Below are positions 33,453-41,710 of a DNA stretch of 42,666 nt, in pieces (the first letter of the stretch is position 1; each line of letters starts with the position of its first letter). The translations under genes were made by a program, and so were the position numbers. A model generated the notes under the pieces. It was not told the origin of the DNA. It searched no databases and worked only from the letters and a program-made list of their open reading frames with translations. Source of the DNA: Planctomycetota bacterium (GTDB lineage Bacteria; Planctomycetota; Phycisphaerae; Phycisphaerales; SM1A02); assembly GCA_026386795.1 (NCBI GenBank), contig JAPLMU010000059.1, positions 37,003-79,668 of the forward strand, read 5' to 3'.

Positions 33453-34506
33453 TTAGTGGCACGGACCCCAGTCGCCGAGCAGAATTCCAAGATCTGCGCC
33501 AGTCACCAGGCCGTCATGATCAAGATCGCTGCGGCTGATCGCCTGAGCCCAATCGCCAAGCAGAATTCCGAGATCTGCGCCCGCAACAACCGTGTCGCGG
33601 TCGATGTCGCTGCCGCATGTCGGCGGTGGAGGCGTTCCTCCATTAATCTCAATGACCGCCAAATGCAGGTAGGTTCCGCCCGAATCGGGCATGTCGTTCC
33701 AGGTGCCTTGGATTCCGAACATTTCCGCAACGTCCTCGCCGCTTCCAGCATTGTTGGGCTCACCACCGCTCCAATTGGTGTAGTTCGTCGGCGTGCCGTC
33801 CGGCCACACGAAGGTGCCTTCGTTGGCGATGTCGTTGAAGCCGATCCATAGGCGCTGCGTGGTGCCGCCGTAATTGCCGAAGTTCTGGTGGATGAAGTCA
33901 TTCTCGGACTGATCCGCAATGGATGCCAAATGGCCGCCGAACATTTGCGCCGTCGCTTCCGCCGCGGCCCACGATGCAACATTGAGGCCGATATATCGAT
34001 GTCCGTTTACCGGATTGGTGACATCCACGAGAGGGGCCACCGCGCCCACAGTGAATGAACCAGATCCGAACCCCGTTGCCGCGTACGCACCGACACGAAT
34101 GGTGTATCTGCTTCCCGCGGTTGCCCCGAATTGCAACTTGCTCTGCAGCGAGCAACTGTCATCGTTGCACGCAAGGGTGGAGTTGAGAGCCGGGCATCCG
34201 CAGCCGGGATGTGTCGAGCGTTGTTCCGCCGCAGAGGGCTACTTCGACCAAGCCACTCGACGGCGCGGTCCAGCAGAACCAGACATCATTGAAGATCTGA
34301 GTCACGCTGAAGAAGAGGCACGCAGCATCGGCATTGCCATCGGTAGTCGCGCCAACATTGCTAAACGGAAACGTTCCGTAGCCGGCGATTGGTGTTGCAG
34401 CCGAACACGCGTCGTTCTGTGCGTTGGCTGTCGAGCATGCAAAGACGGCGCATGCGGCGATTGCGAGATTGCTACGGACAATTCGGGACACCTGGATCTT
34501 GCTCAT
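33453..34506 (-). pseudogene. frameshifted secreted C-type lectin protein with dockerin-like C-terminus
   Basis: Two adjoining frames make one protein when joined. The first (34159-34506, with AGGA nine bases before ATG at 34506) encodes a signal peptide ending ANAQ and the first half of a planctomycete surface domain (NDACSAATPI...DVWFCWTAPSSGLVEVALCGGTTLDTS). The second (open up to about 34205) continues GCGCPALNSTLACNDDSCSLQSKLQFGATAGSRYTIRVG. Then come a C-type lectin domain with WSGGEPNN and two dockerin-like repeats ending GDWGPCH. The break lies at about 34203-34209. Several residues usual at that point are also missing, which suggests a short deletion that is not a multiple of three. 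It could instead be a sequencing error. As written, only a short truncated product is made. Confidence 0.85.
33471..33581 (-). repeat. 81-bp-period repeat encoding two dockerin-like units
   Basis: Segments 33471-33500 and 33552-33581 match at 27 of 30 bases with a period of 81 bp (27 residues). They encode GADLGILLGDW twice, each preceded by a DxDxDG-type loop (the first as DIDRDTV, the second as DLDHDGL). This is the planctomycete dockerin-like terminal module, recently duplicated within the gene. Confidence 0.8.
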
Positions 34507-34679
34507 GATGTGCATTCCTGCTGCTTGAGACCACTGAAGTCAATCGGCTGATGCCGCGGCGCAGTTTCAAGTGTGCCACAGACTGCCGGCAATTACCCGG
34601 AAATTCCCCCAACAACTCCCGGGAACTTTGACGGGGGGCGCCTACAGGCACCGGAGCCCTGTCCGGAGGTACGATTTTT

Positions 34680-36914
34680 ATGCCGAAGGGCAACCCTATG
34701 AACATCATGACCCGTTCCGTCTGGCGTCCGGTCCGTTTCGCACTCCTCGTATGTGGCATGGTTGGAGTGAGCGGCATGGCACTCGCGCAATCCCCGCCAA
34801 CAGGCACAACCCCAGGCACAACCCAAGCCACAATCCCAGAGAAGCCTCGCCTTGCCATCCGTGCTATCGCGGCAACGCCCGCAGTGACTGCGCAGGCCAA
34901 GGTTGATGGCACCGACAACGCGCTCATGCAGATCGAGCAGGGCGCGGATGTGCAGTTGCTCAGCGCCATTGAAGCCTCGCGGCGCTTCGAGATCGTTGCG
35001 CGCACCGACCTCCCCAGCATCATCAAAGAACAAGACCTCACGCAGAGTGGCAACGTCAATATTCTTGACCCACAGGCGGCGCGCGCATTCCAACTCGCCG
35101 GCGCGCGTTACGTTGCCACGCTCACCATCAGCAACTATCAAGAAGTAGTTGAAAAAACCGAGCTCCTCAATCAATTCGGAACATCGAAGGCAGAGCGTCG
35201 AACAATCAACATTCAAGCAGTGTTGAAGATCTTCGACAGCACGACTGGATCACTCTTTCGCTCCACGCAGGTGACGCTCGCGGAGAGCGCGGTGAACGAG
35301 ATTCTTCCTGGAGTGGAGCAGAAGGGTGTCAAGACGAATATTGTGCTTGGCGCCGTTGCAAAGAAACTCGCAACAGAAGTAGCGAATTCGATCGCCGACT
35401 CATTGGCGCCCGCCCGCGTCATTGGTTACACCCTTGGTCAAATCACCTTCAACCGGAGCGCCGAAAGCGGCGTATCTGCGGGCCAGATTTACGAAGTGTT
35501 TGTGCCCGGAAGCGCAATGATTGATCCGGATACCGGCGAGCAACTTGGTGCTGAGGAAGTGCATGTCGGCTGGGCGCGCGTTACCGACGCAGGTGCACGC
35601 TTCTCGACCGCGCAAGCAATTGAAGACCGCGGAATTGATCGCGGCGCCATGTTGCGCTTGCGCGCGCAAGGTTTGCCCGCCGGCATTGATCCGAATGCAA
35701 AGGCCACGGGCTCGTCCGCGAGCACGCCCGGCGCGGCGAGTACGCCTGCGTCAACAAATGCACCCGCATCTACAAACGCTCCCGCCGCAAACGCTTCAGC
35801 CACAAACCCCCCGGCGACAGCGGCTCCTGCCGCGACCCCGCCTACCGCATCTGCTCCTATCCGCATGGCGATCTTCGTGAAGCAGCGCCCAGCCTCAGTT
35901 GCGCCGGAGAAAGTTTCGGTGTTCGAGGACCTCGTCTCTGCCGATTCCACCGGCCCCGGTGTGCAGATCATTCGCCGCGAAGATGTGGTGAACGCCGTCA
36001 ATCGTCTCGCGCCTGCTGGTCCAAATGCTGGCACCGATCTTCTCGGTTCCGAGGCTGTTGATCGCATCCTCTCTAATCAGACGTCAGCCGTTCAGCTGGC
36101 AGCGCAGATGAAGGCCGATGTCATTCTCACCGCATCGATCACTGCACTGCAGCGCTCCAAGCGCCGTCTTGATGATCCTTCCACCGGTACCCACACCGAT
36201 GTCGATCAATGGACCCTCGTCACGACCTACGGTCTGATTGACGGCGTCACTGGCGCCAGCCTTGCGGCAGGCACGGTGCAATCCGATTACGCAAAGCGTG
36301 ACACTCCGGAACTGAAAGTGGAAGTGGATGCAATCGACGAGTTGCTTCGCGATGCCGCAAACCGCATCGGTGCTGCAGTGCGCGCTACGGTGCAAGACAC
36401 GCGCATGCGCGTTGCTTCGACGCCCGCAGCCGATGTCACGGTGAAGTTCAACGCGGTTCTCGCAGACCTCAGCATTCCCGATGTTCGCACCAACGAATCC
36501 GGCGAATATGTGGTTGGTGCCAACAACTACAACTTGCAGCCCATGAATGTCTTGGTGAAGATTGACGGAGTCGCAATGGGTGCAGCGCCCAGCGCATTCC
36601 CGCTTCGCCCCGGCTTGCACCGTGCACGCTTCGAACGCCCGGGCCTTGAGCCCATGGAGATGATGGTGAACGCGCGTGAAGGACTTGAAATTTCCGTGCC
36701 GATGCAGTTCACGCCAGAAGGCCGTGCCAATTGGCAGCGCGATGCAATGTTCTTCAACGAACTGAAGAACGGCGCCGTGATGCGCGACGCTGAACTCATC
36801 AAGGTGCGTGCCGTCGCCGACTTCCTCCGGCAGAGCAATATTCGGCTTGACACCACCAACGTGCAGAATCTCAACCTCGGCGGCCAGTCAATCTGGTGGC
36901 AACTCTTGAAGTGA
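34680..36914 (+). CDS. CsgG/LpoB-like exported protein with two CsgG-type domains and a PEGA-like region
   Basis: The 744-residue protein begins at an ATG with GGAGG ten bases upstream (an ATG at 34698 is possible) and has a signal peptide ending near MALAQ (residue 36). Residues 50-280 resemble a CsgG-type curli/penicillin-binding-protein-activator fold: ALMQIEQGADVQLLSAIEASRRFEIVART and ARYVATLTISNY. An Ala/Pro/Thr-rich linker (about 340-392) follows, then a second similar domain (RMAIFVKQRP...QMKADVILTASITAL). The PEGA-like segment (VLVKIDGVAMGAAPSAFPLRPGLHRARFERPG) lies near the C-terminus. It probably lies in the periplasm or at the outer membrane. It heads a four-gene cluster with lipoproteins of the LpoB neighbourhood. 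Whether it activates a peptidoglycan synthase is inference. Confidence 0.8.
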   Translation: MPKGNPMNIMTRSVWRPVRFALLVCGMVGVSGMALAQSPPTGTTPGTTQATIPEKPRLAIRAIAATPAVTAQAKVDGTDNALMQIEQGADVQLLSAIEASRRFEIVARTDLPSIIKEQDLTQSGNVNILDPQAARAFQLAGARYVATLTISNYQEVVEKTELLNQFGTSKAERRTINIQAVLKIFDSTTGSLFRSTQVTLAESAVNEILPGVEQKGVKTNIVLGAVAKKLATEVANSIADSLAPARVIGYTLGQITFNRSAESGVSAGQIYEVFVPGSAMIDPDTGEQLGAEEVHVGWARVTDAGARFSTAQAIEDRGIDRGAMLRLRAQGLPAGIDPNAKATGSSASTPGAASTPASTNAPASTNAPAANASATNPPATAAPAATPPTASAPIRMAIFVKQRPASVAPEKVSVFEDLVSADSTGPGVQIIRREDVVNAVNRLAPAGPNAGTDLLGSEAVDRILSNQTSAVQLAAQMKADVILTASITALQRSKRRLDDPSTGTHTDVDQWTLVTTYGLIDGVTGASLAAGTVQSDYAKRDTPELKVEVDAIDELLRDAANRIGAAVRATVQDTRMRVASTPAADVTVKFNAVLADLSIPDVRTNESGEYVVGANNYNLQPMNVLVKIDGVAMGAAPSAFPLRPGLHRARFERPGLEPMEMMVNAREGLEISVPMQFTPEGRANWQRDAMFFNELKNGAVMRDAELIKVRAVADFLRQSNIRLDTTNVQNLNLGGQSIWWQLLK

Positions 36915-36925
36915 TCGGACAGTGC

Positions 36926-38500
36926 ATGCAAACGGGGTTCACGGGAATCACACTCAGCACCGCCCGTGCCGCCATCATCGTGGCGGTTGCGTGTGGCGCT
37001 GCGCTCAGCGCTGGCTGCCAGCGCGATCTCCGTAAATCAGTAGCCGCCATTGACGCTGCGTATTCGTCCGGCGATTACCCAGCCGCCGCGAAACTCGCTG
37101 AGGCGGCAGTCAAACAGAACAACAATGACCAACAAGACCGCCTCCTCTGGTGGCTTGAAGCAGGGCGCACGCAACAAGCGGCCGGAGCCATTGACGTATC
37201 AAGCCGCTGGTACGACCGCGCCTTTGTGGAAGTGAGTCCTTACCTTGATTCCAAGGCGGAAGCGACCGTCAGCGAAGCGCTCGCAACGACTGCTGTGAAT
37301 CAAACCATTCGCATCTACAGGGCAACTCCACCGGAGCGCATCATGATGTGCGCGTTGCAGGGTGCTAATTTTCTTGCGCAGTGTGATCTTCCGCGCGCGC
37401 GCATTGAATTCAATCGCGCCGCGGACTTTCAGCAAGACGCAGTGGCGCGCTTTGAGAAGGAAATCAACAACGCACAGACTGCCACCAACAATGAGTGGGC
37501 CAAGAAAGGCTGGAACACACAGATCGCGTCATCGGCAACGGAAAGTGTTCGTAAAGAGCAGGGTCGTGATCCTTCGACGCTCGGCTTTGCATCATTCGGA
37601 AATCCGTTCGTGAGTTACCTGCGATCTGTATTTATGATTTCAACAAGCAGCGAGATGGGCGATCGCCAGAACGCACGCGCCGATTTGCGATCCGTGCAAG
37701 AGATGATGCCGGGCATCGCTGCTGCCGCCGAAGACATTGCACTGATTGACTCAGGAGTGACGCACGGCAGCGCCGCATTTACGTGGGTGTTCTTCCTCAC
37801 CGGACTCGCGCCGGATTACAAGGAGTTTCGCTTAGACATTCCGATTCCGGTCGGTCATATGAATTATGTTTCGGCCGCGTTTCCTATTCTCCGCAAACGC
37901 CCTTCATTTACACCAGTCATTGCAGTTGCGGGCGCGGGCGGGGCGCGTTCTGAGACCATTGCAAACATCGACGCCATGGTCGAGGCAGATTTCGACTCGC
38001 GCCTGCCGCTCATCGTGACGCAGGAGATCATCAGCTCCGCCGCCAAGGCCGCCGCCACGTGGGCGGCCAGTCAGGCCGCGTACAACAGTTCGAGCAACAG
38101 CACCGCAGGCATCCTGGTGCAGATTGCTGGCATCGTCTACCAAGCGGCATCGACCGCTGCGGACCTACGTTGTTGGTCAACCATGCCAAAGCAGGTCGCT
38201 TTACTACGGGTCCCGACACCGGCGTCGGGTCGATTGGATCTGGTACGCGAAGACGGCAGTGCGCTGTGCACGCTTCACGTGGAGCCTGGCGCGCCGAACA
38301 TCGCGCTGGTGACACTGCCGTCAATTTCTGCCAAGAGTCCCAGCGTCATGCTGTACCGTGGTGGCACAGTGTGCGGTCCACGCGAGCCGGTCCTTGAGCC
38401 AGACACTGAAACCACGATGGGCCCGCCCGCCCCCGCCGCCGAAGCATCTCCTGCGCCAGTTCCCGACACTGCCCCAATCGCCGCGCTGATTGCCCAATGA
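36926..38500 (+). CDS. COG3014-like lipoprotein with TPR-type N-terminus
   Basis: The 524-residue product begins at the ATG at 36926; a GTG at 36911 would overlap the upstream stop as GTGA. The lipobox is LSAGC. Residues 40-150 look like TPR helices (VAAIDAAYSSGDYPAAAKLAEAAVK, then ARIEFNRAADFQQ). The rest is alpha/beta, with a DIPIPVGHMNYVSAAFPIL segment of the uncharacterised COG3014 type that accompanies LpoB-like genes in gammaproteobacteria. The C-terminus is a proline/alanine-rich tail. Function unknown. The position between a CsgG-like gene and YcfL/LpoB-like genes argues for a shared envelope complex. Confidence 0.75.
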   Translation: MQTGFTGITLSTARAAIIVAVACGAALSAGCQRDLRKSVAAIDAAYSSGDYPAAAKLAEAAVKQNNNDQQDRLLWWLEAGRTQQAAGAIDVSSRWYDRAFVEVSPYLDSKAEATVSEALATTAVNQTIRIYRATPPERIMMCALQGANFLAQCDLPRARIEFNRAADFQQDAVARFEKEINNAQTATNNEWAKKGWNTQIASSATESVRKEQGRDPSTLGFASFGNPFVSYLRSVFMISTSSEMGDRQNARADLRSVQEMMPGIAAAAEDIALIDSGVTHGSAAFTWVFFLTGLAPDYKEFRLDIPIPVGHMNYVSAAFPILRKRPSFTPVIAVAGAGGARSETIANIDAMVEADFDSRLPLIVTQEIISSAAKAAATWAASQAAYNSSSNSTAGILVQIAGIVYQAASTAADLRCWSTMPKQVALLRVPTPASGRLDLVREDGSALCTLHVEPGAPNIALVTLPSISAKSPSVMLYRGGTVCGPREPVLEPDTETTMGPPAPAAEASPAPVPDTAPIAALIAQ

Positions 38501-39018
38501 CTAGGAAAGCAACAATGATTCGTACCACGGACATCACGGACATCACGAACATCACGAACATCACGAACATCACGAACGCCGCGACGCACGATCGTCCCAC
38601 CCCGCGCCGCACCTTTGCCTGCGCAGCGCTCGCCACGATCGCGCTTCTTTCTGCGGGATGTGGCACCGTCAACACGACCTACACGCGTACCACGCCCGCC
38701 GATTCGGCGATCGCTGCGCAGACGCGCGTCAATGCGCTCTTTCAGGAAATCTTTCTCACTGCCAAGGAAGTGCGCATGAATCGCACCAAGGGCGGTCCGA
38801 TGGAAGTGCAGATCGATGTTGAGAACAACGGTCTTTCTTATAAGACATTCTCGTATCGGTTCGATTGGGTCGACCCCGCCGGCAATGTCATCTCATCACA
38901 GATGAGCGTGTGGAAAATCACGAATGTTCCATCCGGCGGTTCAACGGTCATCCGCGCTGTTGCGCCATCCGATGATGCTTCTGATTTTCGCTTGCAACTA
39001 AGAGAATCGAAGTCATAA
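38497..39018 (+). CDS. YcfL-like (DUF1425) lipoprotein with a repeat-encoded N-terminal extension
   Basis: The 173-residue protein overlaps the preceding gene by four bases (ATGA). Its lipobox is LSAGC at about residues 51-55, unusually late because the first 30 residues include DITDITNITNITNITN, encoded by five 9-bp repeats. The mature part, with MEVQIDVENNGLSYKTFSYRFDWVDPAGNVI and a final VAPSDDASDFRLQLRE, fits DUF1425/YcfL. YcfL genes sit beside lpoB in proteobacteria. No start codon lies between the repeat and the signal peptide, so the extension must be translated or the signal peptide used internally. Confidence 0.8.
   Translation: MTRKATMIRTTDITDITNITNITNITNAATHDRPTPRRTFACAALATIALLSAGCGTVNTTYTRTTPADSAIAAQTRVNALFQEIFLTAKEVRMNRTKGGPMEVQIDVENNGLSYKTFSYRFDWVDPAGNVISSQMSVWKITNVPSGGSTVIRAVAPSDDASDFRLQLRESKS
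38530..38574 (+). repeat. five tandem 9-bp repeats in the start region of the YcfL-like gene
   Basis: Five 9-base units in a row (two GACATCACG, three AACATCACG) encode DIT/NIT triplets. The unit length is a multiple of three, so copy-number change would alter the length of the N-terminal extension but not the frame. Confidence 0.85.
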
Positions 39019-39051
39019 CGCGCCCCGCTTGCGGCGACTTTATCACGCATT

Positions 39052-39082
39052 CCCGCCACACACTTCGTGCCCGCCACACACT
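39052..39082 (+). repeat. two 13-bp direct repeats before the LpoB-like gene
   Basis: The 13 bases at 39052-39064 recur exactly at 39070-39082 within a low-complexity CCGCCACACAC-rich stretch between the YcfL-like stop and the LpoB-like start. A related shorter copy follows. No coding content or regulatory role is evident. Confidence 0.4.
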
Positions 39083-39153
39083 CCACACTTCGCGCCCGCT
39101 CCACGCCTGACCACGCATCATTCACCACGCACAACGCACGCTTCCATACCACC

Positions 39154-39744
39154 ATGCGCACCCGCCTCATCACCGTCCTTCTTCCCGTCGCACTCCTTGC
39201 TCCCATCGCATGCGAACGCGCGCGCTACGTGGAAACCGGAAGCCCCGAGGGCGTCATCACGGTTGGCAATGTGGATATGCAAGACATCTTGAAGGCTTCG
39301 AGCGGCATGCTGGAATCGCTTGCGGAAACCGGCGTCCTGAAGACCGCCAAGAACAAACCTGCCCAGTTGGTGATGGGCGAGATCGTCAATGACACCAGTT
39401 CGCGGTTCGATGTCGGTGAAATGACCTATCGCATGCGCGAGCAATTGGTCAACACCGGGCAGGCCGCGGTAGTAACCACTTTCGGTAACACTCCTGAAGA
39501 CAAGCAGGCCCAAGAAGTGCTGCGTCGGGAGAAATTCCTGAAGGGCGAAACCTCGGAGCCGCTTCCAGACCCAGACTTCTCACTCACAGGAAAGATCACC
39601 CAAGTCAAGCGCAGTGCCGGGGACACCAAGCAGGTCACCTACACCTTCCGCCTGACGCTCACCAACCTGCGCTCGGGGCTTGAGGTCTGGACGAAGACGG
39701 TGGATATGACCAAGCTTGGAAATAAGAACGCCGTCGGCTTCTAA
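39154..39744 (+). CDS. LpoB-like penicillin-binding-protein activator lipoprotein
   Basis: The 196-residue protein starts at the ATG at 39154 with a lipoprotein signal ending PIAC (C20). The mature part begins with YVETGSPEGVITVGNVDMQDIL, close to the start of the mature LpoB family. It continues with VMGEIVNDTSSRFDVGEMTYRMREQLVNTG and ends with LRSGLEVWTKTVDMTKLGNK. In Enterobacteria, LpoB spans the periplasm from the outer membrane and activates PBP1B. Here it completes a cluster of CsgG-like, COG3014-like and YcfL-like genes. LpoB in a planctomycete would be notable because its best-studied role is in gammaproteobacteria; a PBP1-type partner is not in the window. Confidence 0.85.
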   Translation: MRTRLITVLLPVALLAPIACERARYVETGSPEGVITVGNVDMQDILKASSGMLESLAETGVLKTAKNKPAQLVMGEIVNDTSSRFDVGEMTYRMREQLVNTGQAAVVTTFGNTPEDKQAQEVLRREKFLKGETSEPLPDPDFSLTGKITQVKRSAGDTKQVTYTFRLTLTNLRSGLEVWTKTVDMTKLGNKNAVGF

Positions 39745-39760
39745 GCACCTCGATGTGGGG

Positions 39761-39766
39761 TATAAT
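39761..39766 (+). promoter_or_regulatory. candidate -10 box for the dockerin-repeat protein gene
   Basis: An exact TATAAT lies 83 bases before the ATG at 39850 and 16 bases after the LpoB-like stop. No canonical -35 hexamer is seen at the right distance. The gene has its own terminator, so an independent promoter is expected here. Confidence 0.4.
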
Positions 39767-39849
39767 TCCGTCCGTCGATTGGCCGCGTGGTCGTTCGATT
39801 TCCGGTGGGGGTATTTGCCATCACATTGCGAGACAAAGAGGAACTATCT

Positions 39850-40392
39850 ATGGATCTGCGACTTCTCACAGCTATCTCTTGTTCATTCGTTATCGCCTCA
39901 ACGGCGATCGCCAGCATCGACATCGTCACGGAGACCAACAACGCTGCCAAGAAGAAGCTTCAGGCTGCCGTGGTTGAAGAGTGCGAAGAAGTCGTTGATT
40001 CAGTGGTCTTCACCAAGGTCGGCACCGCTTGGGTGGTCGACGATTGTGAGTCCGCCAAGACTGAAGATGCCATGATCGAAGAAGCGCCCTTCAAGGCTGA
40101 ACTCGAGATGTGGTCGATGGTCACCGCTGATTGCAACGGCAACGGCGTAGCTGATTCGGTTGACATCATCAACGGCGCCATGGACTGGGATACTGACGGC
40201 ACGCCCGATGCATGTGAATATGCGGCTGGCGATCTCAACCTGAACGGCGTCATCAATGGCCAAGACCTGAGCATCCTCCTCGGCTGGTGGGGCATCTCCA
40301 ACCCGCTGGTTGGCGATCTCAACGGCGATGGCCACGTTGACGGGATTGACATGGGCATCATGCTTGGTCGCTACGGCGCAACCGTCTACTGA
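39850..40392 (+). CDS. small secreted protein with dockerin-like calcium-loop repeats
   Basis: The 180-residue protein begins at an ATG preceded by GAGGA and has a signal peptide ending STAIAS. A short acidic, cysteine-containing region is followed by calcium-binding-type segments: DCNGNGVADSVDI with DWDTDGTPDACEY, GDLNLNGVINGQDLSILLGWWG and GDLNGDGHVDGIDMGIMLGRYG. The last two are the paired dockerin-like repeats typical of planctomycete exoproteins. No enzymatic domain is present, so it may be a cell-surface or matrix component. A strong terminator follows 49 bases after the stop. Confidence 0.85.
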   Translation: MDLRLLTAISCSFVIASTAIASIDIVTETNNAAKKKLQAAVVEECEEVVDSVVFTKVGTAWVVDDCESAKTEDAMIEEAPFKAELEMWSMVTADCNGNGVADSVDIINGAMDWDTDGTPDACEYAAGDLNLNGVINGQDLSILLGWWGISNPLVGDLNGDGHVDGIDMGIMLGRYGATVY

Positions 40393-40440
40393 TCTGCCGA
40401 TCGGCTTCAGTCAGTTTGCCCAAATTTCTGCATGATTTCC

Positions 40441-40481
40441 CACACGGGGCGCCCGCAAGAGCGCCCCGTGTGTGTTTCTTT
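40441..40481 (+). terminator. Rho-independent terminator after the dockerin-repeat gene
   Basis: A perfect 12-bp stem (40441-40452 and 40461-40472) with an 8-base loop is followed by TGTTTCTTT. It separates the small exoprotein gene from the arn-type pair, whose first start lies about 50 bases further on. Confidence 0.88.
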
Positions 40482-40528
40482 GGCCTGCCCGTGATCGCCA
40501 TGTACCCATGTCCGGATATAGTTCCGGG

Positions 40529-41710
40529 ATGCGGGCCACTTTCCTGCCTTTCTGCCGTCCATCCATCACCGAAGAGGACATTGCCGCCGTCGCGGATGTG
40601 CTCCGTAGTGGCTGGATCACCACTGGCCCCAAAGTCGCCGAACTGGAAGACATGGTCGCTGCGCGCACTGGCGCAAAGCATGCCATTGCTGCAACAAGCG
40701 GCACCGCGCTCATGCACCTTGCCCTGGAAGCGATGGGCATCGGTCCGGGCGACGAAGTCGTGGGTGCATCTATGACCTGGGTCTCCACGCCCAACATGGT
40801 TGAACTGCGTGGCGCGCGCAATGTCTTCGTTGACGTTGACCGCGACACGCTGCTCGCCTCCGCCGAAGCGATCGACGCAGCCATCACTCCTCGCACCAAG
40901 CTGGTGATTCCGGTGCACTATGCGGGCGCACCCGTTGACATTGACGCTATCCGTGCGGTGTGCGCGCGCCGCGGCGTTCCAATCTTGGAAGACGCTGCGC
41001 ACGCGATCGGCACGCAGTACAAGGGCAGCGAAGTGGGCAGCGGTGAAACCGCGATCTTCTCATTGCACCCCATCAAGAACATCACCTCCGGCGAGGGCGG
41101 CATTCTCACCACCAACGACGATGCACTTGCCAACAAGGTGCGCAGCCTCCGCTTCCACGGACTTGCCGTTGACGCGCATGACCGCAAGCAGCAGGGACGA
41201 TCGCCGCAAGCAGAAGTGCAAGAGCCTGGTTACAAGCACAACATGGCGGATATGAACGCCGTACTTGCAGTACGGCAGCTGCCACGCCTTGACGCCATCA
41301 TTGAGCGTCGCGATGAAATCGCCGCTCTTTACCGCGCTGGTCTTGGGGATGTTGACGGCATCCTGCCGCTTGCCGACCCAACGTGGTCGCACCGGCACGC
41401 TCGTCATCTCTTTGTAGTCCGCGTTGACGAGCGCGCCTGCGGCCTGGACCGCAACGCGTTCATGGAAGGCCTGAAGGCGCGCAACATTGGCACCGGCATT
41501 CACTTCCTCGCTTCGCACACGCACCGTTGGTACCGCGAGAACCGCCCCGAGTGGACCGGGCAACTCCCTGCCACCGAGTGGAACTCCGCGCGCATCTGCA
41601 CCATCCCGTGCTTCCCCGACATGACCGATGCCGATGCGCACGGCGTAGTAGACGCCATCAAGGAAGTAGTCGCAGGCGCTCGCACCACTGTCTCCGGAGG
41701 CATCCGATGA
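40529..41710 (+). CDS. arnB: ArnB-like UDP-sugar aminotransferase (DegT/DnrJ/EryC1 family)
   Basis: The 393-residue PLP enzyme is read from the ATG at 40529; an ATG at 40508 is possible. It starts [32 protein letters not shown], and the PLP lysine is K183 in [13 protein letters not shown]. This motif and [13 protein letters not shown] are close to ArnB (UDP-4-amino-4-deoxy-L-arabinose--oxoglutarate aminotransferase) rather than to the perosamine or QdtB branches. It aminates a UDP-4-keto pentose in the route to aminoarabinose. The stop overlaps the next gene's ATG by four bases. The symbol is assigned by similarity. Confidence 0.85.
   Translation: MRATFLPFCRPSITEEDIAAVADVLRSGWITTGPKVAELEDMVAARTGAKHAIAATSGTALMHLALEAMGIGPGDEVVGASMTWVSTPNMVELRGARNVFVDVDRDTLLASAEAIDAAITPRTKLVIPVHYAGAPVDIDAIRAVCARRGVPILEDAAHAIGTQYKGSEVGSGETAIFSLHPIKNITSGEGGILTTNDDALANKVRSLRFHGLAVDAHDRKQQGRSPQAEVQEPGYKHNMADMNAVLAVRQLPRLDAIIERRDEIAALYRAGLGDVDGILPLADPTWSHRHARHLFVVRVDERACGLDRNAFMEGLKARNIGTGIHFLASHTHRWYRENRPEWTGQLPATEWNSARICTIPCFPDMTDADAHGVVDAIKEVVAGARTTVSGGIR

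Noticed and set aside
34628-34633. TTGACG as a -35 box for the CsgG-like operon
   Set aside because: No -10-like hexamer occurs 16-18 bases downstream (the sequence there is CCGGAGCC-like), so no promoter could be supported.
38530-38574. short tandem repeats considered as a CRISPR array
   Set aside because: The units are 9 bp, directly adjacent without spacers, and in frame within a gene; no cas gene is nearby.
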